Below are positions 32,084 to 42,064 of a stretch of 47,672 bases of DNA, piece by piece. Location of the stretch: assembly GCA_902606255.1 (NCBI GenBank), contig CACLFQ010000005.1:1-47672 (forward strand), in the 5' to 3' direction. This DNA is from an uncultured Prochlorococcus sp. (GTDB lineage Bacteria; Cyanobacteriota; Cyanobacteriia; PCC-6307; Cyanobiaceae). A program made the translations under genes and the position numbers. A model generated the notes under the pieces. It saw nothing but the letters and a program-made list of their open reading frames with translations. It was not told the origin of the DNA and ran no database searches. Position 1 is the stretch's first letter. Each line of letters starts with the position of its first letter.

Positions 32084-33274
32084 CTATAGGAAATCTTTTC
32101 TAAAAGGTTTAATCTGCACACCCCTATAAAAATACTTTAATATTCTTTCAGCTTTCTGGCCTCTAGAAGCCAGAAATTTAGCACCCCATTGACTCATTCC
32201 TACTCCATGACCTGATCCCTGTCCAAAAACTGTCAAACCTTTTTTCATTGGAAGTTTATTGTTTAATTCTTCCTCTAAAAATTTAAATCTCACAAAATTA
32301 CTGTTGAGGCCTAATCTTTTTCTTAAATCTACCCCAGACATTTGATCAGAACCATAACCCCCAATAAGTTTTACATTTTTTACCCTCCCTGTACTGGTAA
32401 TATCAAGAATCTCTATATTTTTTAAACCTCCAATCTTGGGAAATAATTTTGTTAATTCATTACTCGAAAATTTTTTTTGCCATCTAAATTTTGGATTATT
32501 TTTATCAAAATCTTTCACACTTGATAAATACGGATATTTATTCTTCCATACATCTTGACTATTTTCTGTCATTCCACCTGAGCTACTATGAAACAAAGCA
32601 TTAATTAATTTATTTTTATACGTCAAAACTAAAGATCTTGTACTTTTAACGGCTCTAATAGTTTTATAAGTTCTTGACTCCAAGCCATTATAGACTTGAT
32701 TTTTCTGGGTTGAATCTATATCAAATAAATTATTTCCCTTTTGCTTTAAAGCATAAGTTCTTGAAGCAATTGCTTGTGCTTTTAATGCTTCAATGGGCCA
32801 TTTTGTTGGCATCTCTGAACCCACTACACTACTTAGGTATTTTTCTATTCCTAAAACATTCACTACCAATACTTCAGAATCAAGTACAAAGAGATTAAGC
32901 TTACCAGAATACCTCTTCTGACCTACCCATATACCTCTTCCATCAGAAGATCTAACTTGAATTTGTTGATTACTTTTTAAATCATATTTTTTTTGTTTAT
33001 TTTTATCAAAATATAAAATTTTTCTATTTTTCTCATTTTTCAAAGTTAAGCCTTTTATTTTTTTACTTGAAAAAAATTTCCCCTCTATGATTAAAGGAAT
33101 TGATCTATCTGATCTGATCCTTAAATTGTTATTTTTTGATATCAAAACTCTAATTATTGGCTCTCTAGATGCAAAAACACTTTCACTATGAAAAACACAA
33201 ATAAATAGAATACTTATCAGGCAACATTTAATATAGTTATTTTTAAATTTAAGTATCACTTTGTTTAAAAACAA
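32084..33274 (-). CDS. SpoIID/LytB-domain protein
   Basis: YLSSVVGSEMPTKWPIEALKAQAIASRTYALKQK; ALFHSSSGGMTENSQDVW; FGQGSGHGVGMSQWGAKFLASRGQKAERILKYFYRGVQI. Confidence 0.92.
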   Translation of the reverse strand: MFLNKVILKFKNNYIKCCLISILFICVFHSESVFASREPIIRVLISKNNNLRIRSDRSIPLIIEGKFFSSKKIKGLTLKNEKNRKILYFDKNKQKKYDLKSNQQIQVRSSDGRGIWVGQKRYSGKLNLFVLDSEVLVVNVLGIEKYLSSVVGSEMPTKWPIEALKAQAIASRTYALKQKGNNLFDIDSTQKNQVYNGLESRTYKTIRAVKSTRSLVLTYKNKLINALFHSSSGGMTENSQDVWKNKYPYLSSVKDFDKNNPKFRWQKKFSSNELTKLFPKIGGLKNIEILDITSTGRVKNVKLIGGYGSDQMSGVDLRKRLGLNSNFVRFKFLEEELNNKLPMKKGLTVFGQGSGHGVGMSQWGAKFLASRGQKAERILKYFYRGVQIKPFRKDFL

Positions 33275-33347
33275 ATGCTTAATTTGCCTAAGTTTGACTA
33301 AAAGTCTAAATTTAATCCAGATATAAAAATAAAAATATCATAAATAA

Positions 33348-34286
33348 GTGAATATCACCTTCTTAGGCACAAGCTCAGGAATCCCATCCTTAACGAGAAA
33401 TGTTTCTTCCTTAGCACTTAAATTATCACAGTCATCAGAAGTTTGGCTTTTTGATTGTGGAGAAGGAACGCAACATCAAATAATGAAAAGCAATATTAAA
33501 TCTTCACAAATCAAGAAAATATTTATTACACATATGCATGGTGATCATATTTATGGTTTGCCTGGACTTTTGGCTACCTTGGGTTTATCAGGAAATAGTG
33601 AGGGTATTGAAATTTACGGTCCTTCAGAGTTGCGAAGTTTTATAAATTCAGCACTTAAAAGTAGTTTTTGCAAATTGTCATTCCCATTGCGTTTTGTAGA
33701 AGTTGAAAATTTTGCATCAGAAAATAAAATTCTATTTGAAAATAACAAAATAAAAGTAAATTGTGCCTGCCTTAAACATAAAATTCCTGCTTATGGTTAT
33801 AGGGTTAGTGAAAAAGATAAGCCAGGTATCTTTGATATCAAAAAAGCAGAGTCTCTAAAAATAGCACCTGGACCAATTTATTCAGAACTACAACAAGGTA
33901 AAAAAGTCGAATTGGCGGATGGGAGGACATTTGATGGGAAAGAATTCTGTGGACCTCCCAGAGAGGGAGAAAGTTTTGTTTATTGCACAGATACAGTCTT
34001 TAGCGAATCAGCTGTTTCACTATCGAAAAATGCCGATTTACTTGTACATGAATCGACATTCTCAAAGGAGGATGAGAGCATGGCTTACGAAAAATTACAT
34101 TCCACAACAATCATGGCTGCTAAAACAGCATTATTATCTAATGCAAAAAAATTAATCATTACTCATTTAAGTCCAAGATATACTAATAAAAATTCAGTCA
34201 CACCAAACGATTTACTTAAAGAGGCACAAAAAGTTTTTCCAAATACTCACCTTGCCAAAGATTTTCTAACTGCAGAAATTAAATAA
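33348..34286 (+). CDS. rnz: Ribonuclease Z
   Basis: ITFLGTSSGIPSLTRNVSSLAL; FDCGEGTQHQIMKS; IFITHMHGDHIYGLPGLLATLGLSG. Confidence 0.95.
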   Translation: MNITFLGTSSGIPSLTRNVSSLALKLSQSSEVWLFDCGEGTQHQIMKSNIKSSQIKKIFITHMHGDHIYGLPGLLATLGLSGNSEGIEIYGPSELRSFINSALKSSFCKLSFPLRFVEVENFASENKILFENNKIKVNCACLKHKIPAYGYRVSEKDKPGIFDIKKAESLKIAPGPIYSELQQGKKVELADGRTFDGKEFCGPPREGESFVYCTDTVFSESAVSLSKNADLLVHESTFSKEDESMAYEKLHSTTIMAAKTALLSNAKKLIITHLSPRYTNKNSVTPNDLLKEAQKVFPNTHLAKDFLTAEIK

Positions 34287-34318
34287 ACTGCAACAGTTCG
34301 TTAGCAGGAGCGTTGTAA

Positions 34319-34345
34319 ATGACCAACCCATGAAATAATGGTCAT
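34319..34345. repeat. 7-bp perfect inverted repeat (ATGACCA / TGGTCAT)
   Basis: aTGACCA-acccatgaaataa-TGGTCAt in the short rnz/pentapeptide-gene gap. Confidence 0.6.
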
Positions 34346-34357
34346 AGGTTTTCTATA

Positions 34358-34921
34358 TTGATGTTGATCGAAATGGTTTCTATTTTTTCATCACTTAACA
34401 AGTCTTTCAAAAGACTTCTTATTTTTCTTCCATTGATTATTGGTTTACTTCTAAATCCAATTTCTGCTAACGCACTGTATCCTAGTGATCCTTCATCAGT
34501 AGATGGATTGAAAGAAGATCTTCATGGAGCAGATCTTCAAAATAATGAATTTGTAAAATATGATTTATCTAATCAAGATTTAGGAGAGGCTAATTTACAA
34601 GGGGCCTATATGAGCGTAACAACTGCAAAGAATTCTAGTTTCAAAAGCGCCAACATGAAAGATCTTATTGCTTATGCTGTACGTTTTGATAATGCTGATT
34701 TATCTGATGCGAATCTTACAAATGGAGAGCTAATGAAAAGTGTTTTTAATGGGGCAACTATAGATGGAGCAGACTTTACTGATGCGAATCTTGATCTTTC
34801 TGAGAGGAAATCATTATGTGAAAGAGCAACAGGCACTAACTCAAAAACTGGAGTGGATACAGTAGATAGTCTTGAATGCTCAGGTTTAAAAGGTTACATG
34901 CCACCAAAACCAAAAGCTTAA
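34358..34921 (+). CDS. Secreted/lumenal pentapeptide-repeat protein
   Basis: Signal-like N-terminus, then ADLQNNEFVKYDLSNQDLGEANLQGAYMSVTTAKNSSFKSANMKDLIAYAVRFDNADLSDANLTNG. Confidence 0.88.
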   Translation: MMLIEMVSIFSSLNKSFKRLLIFLPLIIGLLLNPISANALYPSDPSSVDGLKEDLHGADLQNNEFVKYDLSNQDLGEANLQGAYMSVTTAKNSSFKSANMKDLIAYAVRFDNADLSDANLTNGELMKSVFNGATIDGADFTDANLDLSERKSLCERATGTNSKTGVDTVDSLECSGLKGYMPPKPKA

Positions 34922-34928
34922 AGAAGAG

Positions 34929-35294
34929 CTAAATACTTTCGGGTAACACATTACCAGGTTCTTTTGAGCCTGGTTTTTTGCTATACCACCATTCTTGTAT
35001 ATCAGAAGAAAATTTCTTTGAAAAAAGAGTAATCACAGTTTCAACAGGTTTTGACCCAGGCTCTAAAATCTGAACTGAGTAAGAAGGACATTTCCTTGAA
35101 GCCATATCTGCTACGAATCTAGAACCTATTCTTCTCCAACTAGGTTCCTTACTTCTCCAAGCAAGCCTTGAACAGGGCCAAGGTAACTCTTCCCTATCAT
35201 ATAGTCTGCAACATGGTCCAATAACCCTATAACTGTACTGTCCTCCATAACTTGATTGAACACTTCCCGTTTTAAAAAATTCAAAGTTATTCAT
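34929..35294 (-). CDS. Conserved hypothetical protein (Arg/Trp/Cys-rich N-terminal half)
   Basis: 121 aa ORF between the pentapeptide gene and ferredoxin; YRVIGPCCRLYDREELPWPCSRLAWRSKEPSWRRIGSRFVADMASRKCPSYSVQILEPG. Confidence 0.65.
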   Translation of the reverse strand: MNNFEFFKTGSVQSSYGGQYSYRVIGPCCRLYDREELPWPCSRLAWRSKEPSWRRIGSRFVADMASRKCPSYSVQILEPGSKPVETVITLFSKKFSSDIQEWWYSKKPGSKEPGNVLPESI

Positions 35295-35298
35295 TTTC

Positions 35299-35330
35299 GC
35301 AAAAGAAAAGCCACCTTTTTAGAGGGTGGC
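35299..35330 (-). terminator. Putative intrinsic terminator of the ferredoxin gene
   Basis: Minus strand: GCCACC-ctctaaaaa-GGTGGC followed by TTTTCTTTT. Confidence 0.75.
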
Positions 35331-35375
35331 AGAGAAATAATAAATTATCAACTTAAAAAAGTTAATTTTTTATAA

Positions 35376-35675
35376 TTAATATAATTCTTCCTCAGCGTGA
35401 GTTGTAATTGTTACATCAGATGTTGGATAAGCTACACAAGTAAGGACGAAACCAGCTTCAAGTTGATCATCATCCAAGAAACTCTGATCTGATTGATCAA
35501 CACTACCTGAAGCAACCTTGCCTGCACATGTGGAGCAAGCTCCAGCTCTGCATGAATAAGGAAGATCGATACCTTGCTCCTCAGCAGCATCGAGGATGTA
35601 TTGATCATCAGGTACTTCAATAGTTGAATTGAGACCTTCACCTTCGTTGATGAGTGTAACTTTGTAAGAAGCCAT
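35376..35675 (-). CDS. petF: [2Fe-2S] plant-type ferredoxin
   Basis: [74 protein letters not shown]. Confidence 0.97.
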   Translation of the reverse strand: MASYKVTLINEGEGLNSTIEVPDDQYILDAAEEQGIDLPYSCRAGACSTCAGKVASGSVDQSDQSFLDDDQLEAGFVLTCVAYPTSDVTITTHAEEELY

Positions 35676-35809
35676 TTAAATAAAAAATTGTTGGTAGTTA
35701 TTACCTATCAAATACATTTTTAACATTGATTGGGTCGATATGTGAGATTTTGAAGTAAAAAATGACACAATAAAATGTATTAAAGAGTATCCATAAGAAA
35801 AACTTATAC

Positions 35810-36721
35810 TTAGGACGGATCGCTGGTTTTTTGCGCAGAAATGCATGCCCAATCTTTTCTAGTTGATACATCCAATAATTTCAAGTCATTCTGAATTAAT
35901 ATTTTTATTATTTCATCTTTTTGTGAATTAAGAATTCCACTGAAAATGACTTCACCATCGTTTCTCAAACACTTATAAATATTTGGAATCATTTCTTTTA
36001 TTACTTCAGCAAGAATATTGCATAAAACAAAATCAAATTGTTTGAGTTGATTTTTTAAAATTACCTCATTAAAAGATCCCAAATATGTATTTAAGTTTTT
36101 TAAATTACCGAAATTTAGTTGAAAATTAGAGTTAGTTGAATTTATTGCTAAATAATCATTATCCACTGCAGAAACCTTTTTAGCGCCAAGCAATCTTGCG
36201 GCGACGCTCAAAATCCCGCTACCACTCCCAATATCTAATACCTTTTTATCAGAAAATAAAATATTCTCCATTTTTTCCAAGCAAAGATAAGTCGAAGGGT
36301 GACTTCCTGTACCAAAGGCTGCTCCAGGATCAATTTTTATGATTTTTTTATCTTTAAATTTTTCATTTAGATTTAACCAACAAGGCAATATTAAAAAATT
36401 ATTTCCTACTAATTCAGGCGCCCAATATTTCTTCCAGCTTGTCAACCAATCCTCCTCTTTAATAATACTCCATTCAAAAAATTGATTATTAGGGACATTA
36501 ATGTTTAGAAGTTTGCTAATTATTTTTTCAAAACCACTTCTAAAAGTCTCACCCCAATCATTAATTGGAAGCCATATATTCACCTCTTTTTTATTTTGAT
36601 TTTTAATTAAATATTCAAATGAAAAACTAAATATTCCAAGCTCATTTAATTTCCAAATAATAATTTCTTCTGAATCACTTTCTATTAGAAAAGTCAGTTT
36701 ATACCAATCTTTAATTTCCAT
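35810..36721 (-). CDS. prmA: Ribosomal protein L11 methyltransferase
   Basis: [60 protein letters not shown]. Confidence 0.93.
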   Translation of the reverse strand: MEIKDWYKLTFLIESDSEEIIIWKLNELGIFSFSFEYLIKNQNKKEVNIWLPINDWGETFRSGFEKIISKLLNINVPNNQFFEWSIIKEEDWLTSWKKYWAPELVGNNFLILPCWLNLNEKFKDKKIIKIDPGAAFGTGSHPSTYLCLEKMENILFSDKKVLDIGSGSGILSVAARLLGAKKVSAVDNDYLAINSTNSNFQLNFGNLKNLNTYLGSFNEVILKNQLKQFDFVLCNILAEVIKEMIPNIYKCLRNDGEVIFSGILNSQKDEIIKILIQNDLKLLDVSTRKDWACISAQKTSDPS

Positions 36722-36742
36722 TAATTAATAGGGCAAACCTCT

Positions 36743-38329
36743 TTATAAAGTAACTGGATTAGCGTTGGTAATTCCTTCGACTTCAATTATGGTATCAAGC
36801 AACTTATTAGGTATTGGATCATCAATACTTAGAACCATAACAGCTTCCCCCCTAACAATTTTGCGCCCAACTTGCATTGAGGCAATATTTACATTGTTAC
36901 TACCTAATAAAGACCCCAGCTTGCCAATAATACCAGGCATATCTCTGTGCCTAGTAACCAACATATATCTGCTTGGTGATACGTTAACTGGGTATTGATC
37001 AATACTAATTATTCTTAATTCCCCATCAGCAAAAATGCTTCCTGCTACGCTATGGTCGCCATTATCTCCATAAGTGGTTAACTGAAGCGACCCGCTAGCA
37101 AATTCAGGTCTTGCCTCATCTTTATTCTCGACTACTGAAATACCTCTTGAATCTGCTTCTAGAGAAGCATTAACATAATTAATCCTATCTCCCAAAGCTT
37201 TACTTAGAAGGCCTTTTAGACTAGCGATTATTAATGGCTGGGAAGGATGTTGAACAAATTCGCCTTGCAGCTTCACTTCTAGTTTTTGAATCTGTCCACC
37301 TGAAAGCTGGCTTATAAGCAGACCCATTGTTTCAGCCAACTGCAAATGAGGTTTTAGACTATCCATAATATCAGGGCTCAAACCTGGAATATTTACTGCA
37401 GTTCTAGCAGATAAACCAAGCAAGACATCTCTTATTTGTTCTGCAACATCAACAGCTACATTTTCTTGTGCTTCCCGAGTAGATGCTCCTAAGTGAGGAG
37501 TAAGAATAAGATTCTTTTCAACCTTCAAAAGTGGTGAATTAGATTCCAAAGGTTCTTTAGAGAAGACATCTATTGCAGCACCTGCAATCAATGATTTCTT
37601 TAAAGCTTCTGCTAATGCCTCTTCGTCAATTAAGCCTCCTCGAGCACAATTGATTAATTTTGCGCTACTTTTCATACTTTTAAGGACATCTACATTTACC
37701 AAATTCTCTGTCTCTGGTGTGCGAGGCAAATGCAAAGTTACATAATCGGATTGTTTGAATAAATCCTCTAGTTCAGATAGTTTAACTTGTATTTGTTGAG
37801 CTCTTTCAGTTGAAACAAAGGGATCATATCCGTAAACTTCCATTCCTAATGCATTAGCAACTTTCGCTACATGAGCACCAATTTTCCCTAAACCTACTAC
37901 ACCTAATTTTTTCTTATAAAGCTCATTACCAACAAATTTTTTTCTTTCCCATTTACCTGACAAAGTACTACTATTAGCAATTGGAATATGTCTAGATAAA
38001 GCCAACATCATAGCTATAGTATGTTCAGCAGCTGCTATTGTGTTACCCCCTGGAGAATTAACAACTAGAACTCCTTTTTGCGTAGCAGCCTTAACATCTA
38101 CATTATCGACTCCAACTCCTGCTCTTCCAATAATTCTCAGTTTACTTGAAGAGTTAATAATTTCTTCAGTCACTTGAGTACCAGAGCGAATCATTAAAGC
38201 ATCATAATCTTTAATAATGGAAGCTAGTTCAGAGTCTGAGATCCCTATCTTCTGATCAACCTGAGCAACTTGTGAAAGAATATCGATTCCTGTTTGATCA
38301 ATTGGATCTGTAATGAGAACTTTTGTCAT
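36743..38329 (-). CDS. serA: D-3-phosphoglycerate dehydrogenase
   Basis: IIGRAGVGVDNVDVKAATQKGVLVVNSPGGNTIAAAEHTIAMMLALSRHIP; INCARGGLIDEEALAEAL; C-terminal ACT domain RDMPGIIGKLGSLLGSNNVNIASMQVGR. Confidence 0.97.
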   Translation of the reverse strand: MTKVLITDPIDQTGIDILSQVAQVDQKIGISDSELASIIKDYDALMIRSGTQVTEEIINSSSKLRIIGRAGVGVDNVDVKAATQKGVLVVNSPGGNTIAAAEHTIAMMLALSRHIPIANSSTLSGKWERKKFVGNELYKKKLGVVGLGKIGAHVAKVANALGMEVYGYDPFVSTERAQQIQVKLSELEDLFKQSDYVTLHLPRTPETENLVNVDVLKSMKSSAKLINCARGGLIDEEALAEALKKSLIAGAAIDVFSKEPLESNSPLLKVEKNLILTPHLGASTREAQENVAVDVAEQIRDVLLGLSARTAVNIPGLSPDIMDSLKPHLQLAETMGLLISQLSGGQIQKLEVKLQGEFVQHPSQPLIIASLKGLLSKALGDRINYVNASLEADSRGISVVENKDEARPEFASGSLQLTTYGDNGDHSVAGSIFADGELRIISIDQYPVNVSPSRYMLVTRHRDMPGIIGKLGSLLGSNNVNIASMQVGRKIVRGEAVMVLSIDDPIPNKLLDTIIEVEGITNANPVTL

Positions 38330-38429
38330 TTAAGATTGGTTCTTTAATCTTTTACTTTAACTTAATCTATAGTGTATTTATCTTATTTTATTAATTTGAA
38401 TAACACACAAACATTTGAGGATATGAAAT

Positions 38430-38996
38430 TTGACTAAAAGTATTGTGATATTTGAAGACATTGATAAATGTATCCAACTATTTGAAGTTTTCAAAGAAAA
38501 ATCAGTAATGTTCTCTGAAGCTATTTTGATCCCACCAATGAGTAAGAAAATATCATCAGATGAAACAGAATTGCTAAATGCGAAAGCAAATATTTTATTC
38601 AAATCTCAAAATTTTGAAGATATAAGAATCTTGAATCCTAAACTTGATAGAAAAATTAGACAAAAAGAAATGAGTAGATGGCTAATGCCATTTGGTTTTA
38701 TTGCTGGAATAGCTTTTTCTAATATGACAAATTTATCTACTTTCAGCTTTCTTGGTTTGAATAACATTGGTGAATCCTTAATTGGGGGTCTTTTAGGAAT
38801 GGGTTCAGGATATTTAGGTAGCGCCGTTTCTTCTGCAAGTATCAACATCAATAGAAATAAAGAGTTGAGATCAATTATTAGTTTAAATAAAGAGGGTAAA
38901 TGGCTTGTTCTGCTTGAAAATCAAATTGGAACTGAATTACCTTGGGCTTTGATAAAACAATCAGATGCAAAAGATATAATTTTTTTAGAAGGCTAA
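38430..38996 (+). CDS. Conserved hypothetical membrane protein
   Basis: 188 aa; Gly-rich hydrophobic middle (MPFGFIAGIAFSNMTNL...IGGLLGMGSGYLGSAVSSA), adjacent to the S4-domain gene. Confidence 0.7.
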   Translation: MTKSIVIFEDIDKCIQLFEVFKEKSVMFSEAILIPPMSKKISSDETELLNAKANILFKSQNFEDIRILNPKLDRKIRQKEMSRWLMPFGFIAGIAFSNMTNLSTFSFLGLNNIGESLIGGLLGMGSGYLGSAVSSASININRNKELRSIISLNKEGKWLVLLENQIGTELPWALIKQSDAKDIIFLEG

Positions 38997-39788
38997 ATGA
39001 TTGACTTAAAAGAAATCTTAATAAATTCAAACTACAAAAAAGAAACTGAGGAATTAATAAATATTGCTAACTTAGCTCACAAACACTGGGAAACTTATTG
39101 GACTGGGTTTAATTCAACTTATGTTTGCGAAGAGATTTTAAAAGATTTTGAAAATTTAAATGATTTCAAATTTTTTATTTATGGAGGATTTTCCTCTTCT
39201 CAAAGATCTAGGATAGCTTGTTTTAGAGGAGATAATATTCCTGAAGAGGATGTGCTAAAAAGTAATTTCCCAGCTCAAGGAATAAAAATTAATGGAAATT
39301 TTTTATTTGATAATGCTACACAAGACGACTTTAGATCCCTCTTAATTGAAAATGGGTTAAATCAATTAAAAGTAGGAGATATATGGACTATTGGCGATAG
39401 GGGAGCACAAGGGATAATTGATAATTTAGATATTGAGCATTTAGATGAAAAGATTTTTTATTTGAGAGACGTAAAAGTAAAAATTAATGTAGTAGGTATA
39501 GATGAATTACAAATACCAGCTGGAAGATCAAAGAAACTTCTTAATACAGTAGAAGCTTCAAAAAGATTAGATGCTATAGCTTCAGCGGGCTTTAGGGTAT
39601 CACGAACCAAAATCATTGAAAGGATAGAAAATGGAATGCTCAGATTAAATGGAAACAAAGTTAATAAGCCAACTATTAATCTAAAAATTGGCGATAAACT
39701 AGAACTTGAAAATAAAGGATTTATCGAAATTCTAAATTTAGAAATCACCAAAAGAGAACGATGGAAAGTTAAATTACTTAGAAAATGA
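38997..39788 (+). CDS. Photosystem II S4-domain (YlmH-like) RNA-binding protein
   Basis: GDIWTIGDRGAQGIIDNLDIEHLDEKIFYLRDVKV...LDAIASAGFRVSRTKIIERIENGMLRLNGNKVNKPTINLKIGDKLELE (S4 domain). Confidence 0.9.
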   Translation: MIDLKEILINSNYKKETEELINIANLAHKHWETYWTGFNSTYVCEEILKDFENLNDFKFFIYGGFSSSQRSRIACFRGDNIPEEDVLKSNFPAQGIKINGNFLFDNATQDDFRSLLIENGLNQLKVGDIWTIGDRGAQGIIDNLDIEHLDEKIFYLRDVKVKINVVGIDELQIPAGRSKKLLNTVEASKRLDAIASAGFRVSRTKIIERIENGMLRLNGNKVNKPTINLKIGDKLELENKGFIEILNLEITKRERWKVKLLRK

Positions 39789-39837
39789 AACTCAACCTGC
39801 TATTTTCTTATAGGGGGGATTAAAAATTCTTCAATTT

Positions 39838-39909
39838 GGGCGATTAGCTCAGTGGTAGAGCACTACCTCGACACGGTAGTGGCCACTGGTTCGAATCCAG
39901 TATCGCCCA
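39838..39909 (+). tRNA. tRNA-Val(GAC)
   Basis: gggcgattagctcagtggtagagcactacctcgacacggtagtggccactggttcgaatccagtatcgccca folds as a cloverleaf; anticodon loop tcGACac. Confidence 0.94.
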
Positions 39910-39976
39910 TTAAAACTTATGACGACCTAGTTTATATCCACAGAAAATAATTTCATTTTTTAGATTATTAAAAAAG

Positions 39977-40594
39977 ATGAAACTTAATCAAATAATTAAT
40001 CTACATAAGGGGCTCACTGCATTTGTAGTAATAAGTCTTATGATTTTTTTTGATAATTTTAAAATAGCTCCCTACGTTTATCTAGCTCTGCATGGTACTT
40101 ATGGATTACTTTGGCTTCTAAAAGAAAAGATATTCCCGGATCCTTATTTTAAAGAAAAAATCAATTTTTTAACTTCAGTTACTGGTTTTATTTTCCTTGG
40201 AAGTTACTGGGTAGCTCCCTACATTCTTATCTCATCTCAGAAATCTGTTCCAAATATTGTAATAGCTGCTTCTGTATCTATAAATATAATTGGTGTGTTT
40301 TTACACTTTGCTAGTGATGCCCAAAAATATTTTTCTCTTAAATTAAAAAAAGATCTAATTAAAGAAGGATTTTTCGAAAATATAAGAAATACAAATTATC
40401 TAGGAGAAATACTAATTTATCTATCATTCGCCATCCTTTCAATGAGTTTTATTCCATTAGTAATTCTTGCAATATTTTTCTCTATAGTTTTTCTGCCAAG
40501 AATGATAAAAAAAGATAAATCGCTCGCAAAATATGATTCATTCGAAGAATACAAAAAGAAAAGTGGTCTTATTTTGCCTAAATTAAATGCTTGA
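39977..40594 (+). CDS. Membrane protein of the isoprenylcysteine methyltransferase / steroid 5-alpha-reductase C-terminal (DUF1295-like) type
   Basis: Multi-TM; GFFENIRNTNYLGEILIYLSFAILS... typical C-terminal signature, followed by DSFEEYKKKSGLILPKL. Confidence 0.7.
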   Translation: MKLNQIINLHKGLTAFVVISLMIFFDNFKIAPYVYLALHGTYGLLWLLKEKIFPDPYFKEKINFLTSVTGFIFLGSYWVAPYILISSQKSVPNIVIAASVSINIIGVFLHFASDAQKYFSLKLKKDLIKEGFFENIRNTNYLGEILIYLSFAILSMSFIPLVILAIFFSIVFLPRMIKKDKSLAKYDSFEEYKKKSGLILPKLNA

Positions 40595-41138
40595 TAACAA
40601 CTTACCAAGTTGGAGACAAGATTTAAAATCTTCTAGAAAAAAAGAGGGCAAATCACCTTCAAATAGATGGATACAGCTTGCAACAGTTAGCGAAGAAAAT
40701 GAGCCAAGATTAAGAACAGTTGTTTTCAGAGGATGGCATAAAGATAGTTCAATGATTATTTTTACAGATAGAAGAAGTGAAAAAATTGGGCATTTAAAAT
40801 CTAACCCTAATGCAGAAATATTATGGTTCTTTTTTAAAACCAAATCACAATATAGATTCAAAGGGAAAATACGTGAATTAAGTGATAACAAAAATTATTG
40901 GGATTCATTATCAGAAAAATCAAAATCTTTTTGGTTTTGGGGATCTCCTGGAGATAAAATAAACCCAAAAGTGCAATCTGCTTATGAAATATTATCCAAT
41001 CTACCTAAGTCAGAAAATTTTGTAGTTCTAAATTTTGAAATCGATTCAGTAGATCTACTTAAATTAGAACAACCTATTCATAAAAGATATCTTTGGGAAA
41101 AGATTAAGAAATGGGAAAAAGTTGAAATTAATCCTTAA
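40587..41138 (+). CDS. Pyridoxamine 5'-phosphate oxidase-like FMN-binding protein (Alr4036-type)
   Basis: RWIQLATVSEENEPRLRTVVFRGWHKDSSMIIFTDRRSEKIGHLKSNPNAEILWFFFKTKSQYRFKGKI...SFWFWGSPGDK. Confidence 0.85.
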   Translation: MLDNNLPSWRQDLKSSRKKEGKSPSNRWIQLATVSEENEPRLRTVVFRGWHKDSSMIIFTDRRSEKIGHLKSNPNAEILWFFFKTKSQYRFKGKIRELSDNKNYWDSLSEKSKSFWFWGSPGDKINPKVQSAYEILSNLPKSENFVVLNFEIDSVDLLKLEQPIHKRYLWEKIKKWEKVEINP

Positions 41139-41212
41139 ATATTTCTAAATTGTATATTTAGGTTGAAAAACATATAGTGATAAGTCAGTTTTAAAAAAGA
41201 AGAATTATTTAC

Positions 41213-41386
41213 ATGAATTTCTCAGAAATTCCAGAAAACCCTTTTATTTTTTTATCTTGGGTTACTGCTATAGGACTATTTATAAGTCTTTCTGAAGCAA
41301 CAATTAAAATAAAACTCGAGAAGAGAAACAGTTATCGAAAAAGGTTAGAACTAATAAATAGCCTTTATCCTAAAAAATTAGCTTGA
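41213..41386 (+). CDS. Small hypothetical membrane protein (57 aa, below the ORF-track cutoff)
   Basis: MNFSEIPENPFIFLSWVTAIGLFISLSEATIKIKLEKRNSYRKRLELINSLYPKKLA*; one TM segment plus basic tail. Confidence 0.5.
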   Translation: MNFSEIPENPFIFLSWVTAIGLFISLSEATIKIKLEKRNSYRKRLELINSLYPKKLA

Positions 41387-41929
41387 AGTATCTGAGAGTA
41401 TATTAGCTTGAAGAAATTGGAACAAACCACCTTTACTTGTTTCTTCTTTAATTTCAACTTCCCTAGAAGATTTTGATTTTGTTGAAGATAAAATTTCCTC
41501 TTCATCATCTGATTTCAAGATTCTAATAATAACTTCATCTAAGGAGAAATTACCAGGCCCTGTTAAAGCAATTGAAGTTGCTGAAGCGAAATACAAAAGT
41601 AAAAGCTCTAGTAAAAAAATATTAAAACCTGAAGTAACAAGTGCGTGATATATAGCAACAGAAATAGTTCCCACAATTGCCAAAGCTCCGAATCTTGTAG
41701 CTAAGCCAATAATTAATAACCAACTACCACCTATCTCTGAGAATGCCGCTATGTATGATAAAAATATTGGGAATGGAAGATGTAATGGTCTGACAAAAGC
41801 ATCAGCAAAATTTTCTATATTTGCTAATTTCTCATAACCGTGATGGATGAGAACAGTTCCAGTTATGACTCTAAGTATTAATAAAGCAGTATCTTTGCTA
41901 AACGATTTAGTAAGAATTGTTGAAAGCAC
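41378..41929 (-). CDS. DoxX-family membrane protein
   Basis: ALLILRVITGTVLIHHGYEKLANIENFADAFVRPLHLPFPIFLSYIAAFSEIGGSWLLIIGLATRFGALAIV. Confidence 0.88.
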   Translation of the reverse strand: MLSTILTKSFSKDTALLILRVITGTVLIHHGYEKLANIENFADAFVRPLHLPFPIFLSYIAAFSEIGGSWLLIIGLATRFGALAIVGTISVAIYHALVTSGFNIFLLELLLLYFASATSIALTGPGNFSLDEVIIRILKSDDEEEILSSTKSKSSREVEIKEETSKGGLFQFLQANILSDTSS

Positions 41930-42064
41930 TATAAAAAATTATCCTTAAGTAAAAATAACTAGTCATATTATCCATCGTGGATTAAACAGCAAAAGTCGCT
42001 CCTAATTAAGTATTTATACTTACTTATCTAAAGGATTCTTTTTCTGATTAAGAATTCAAATAAG

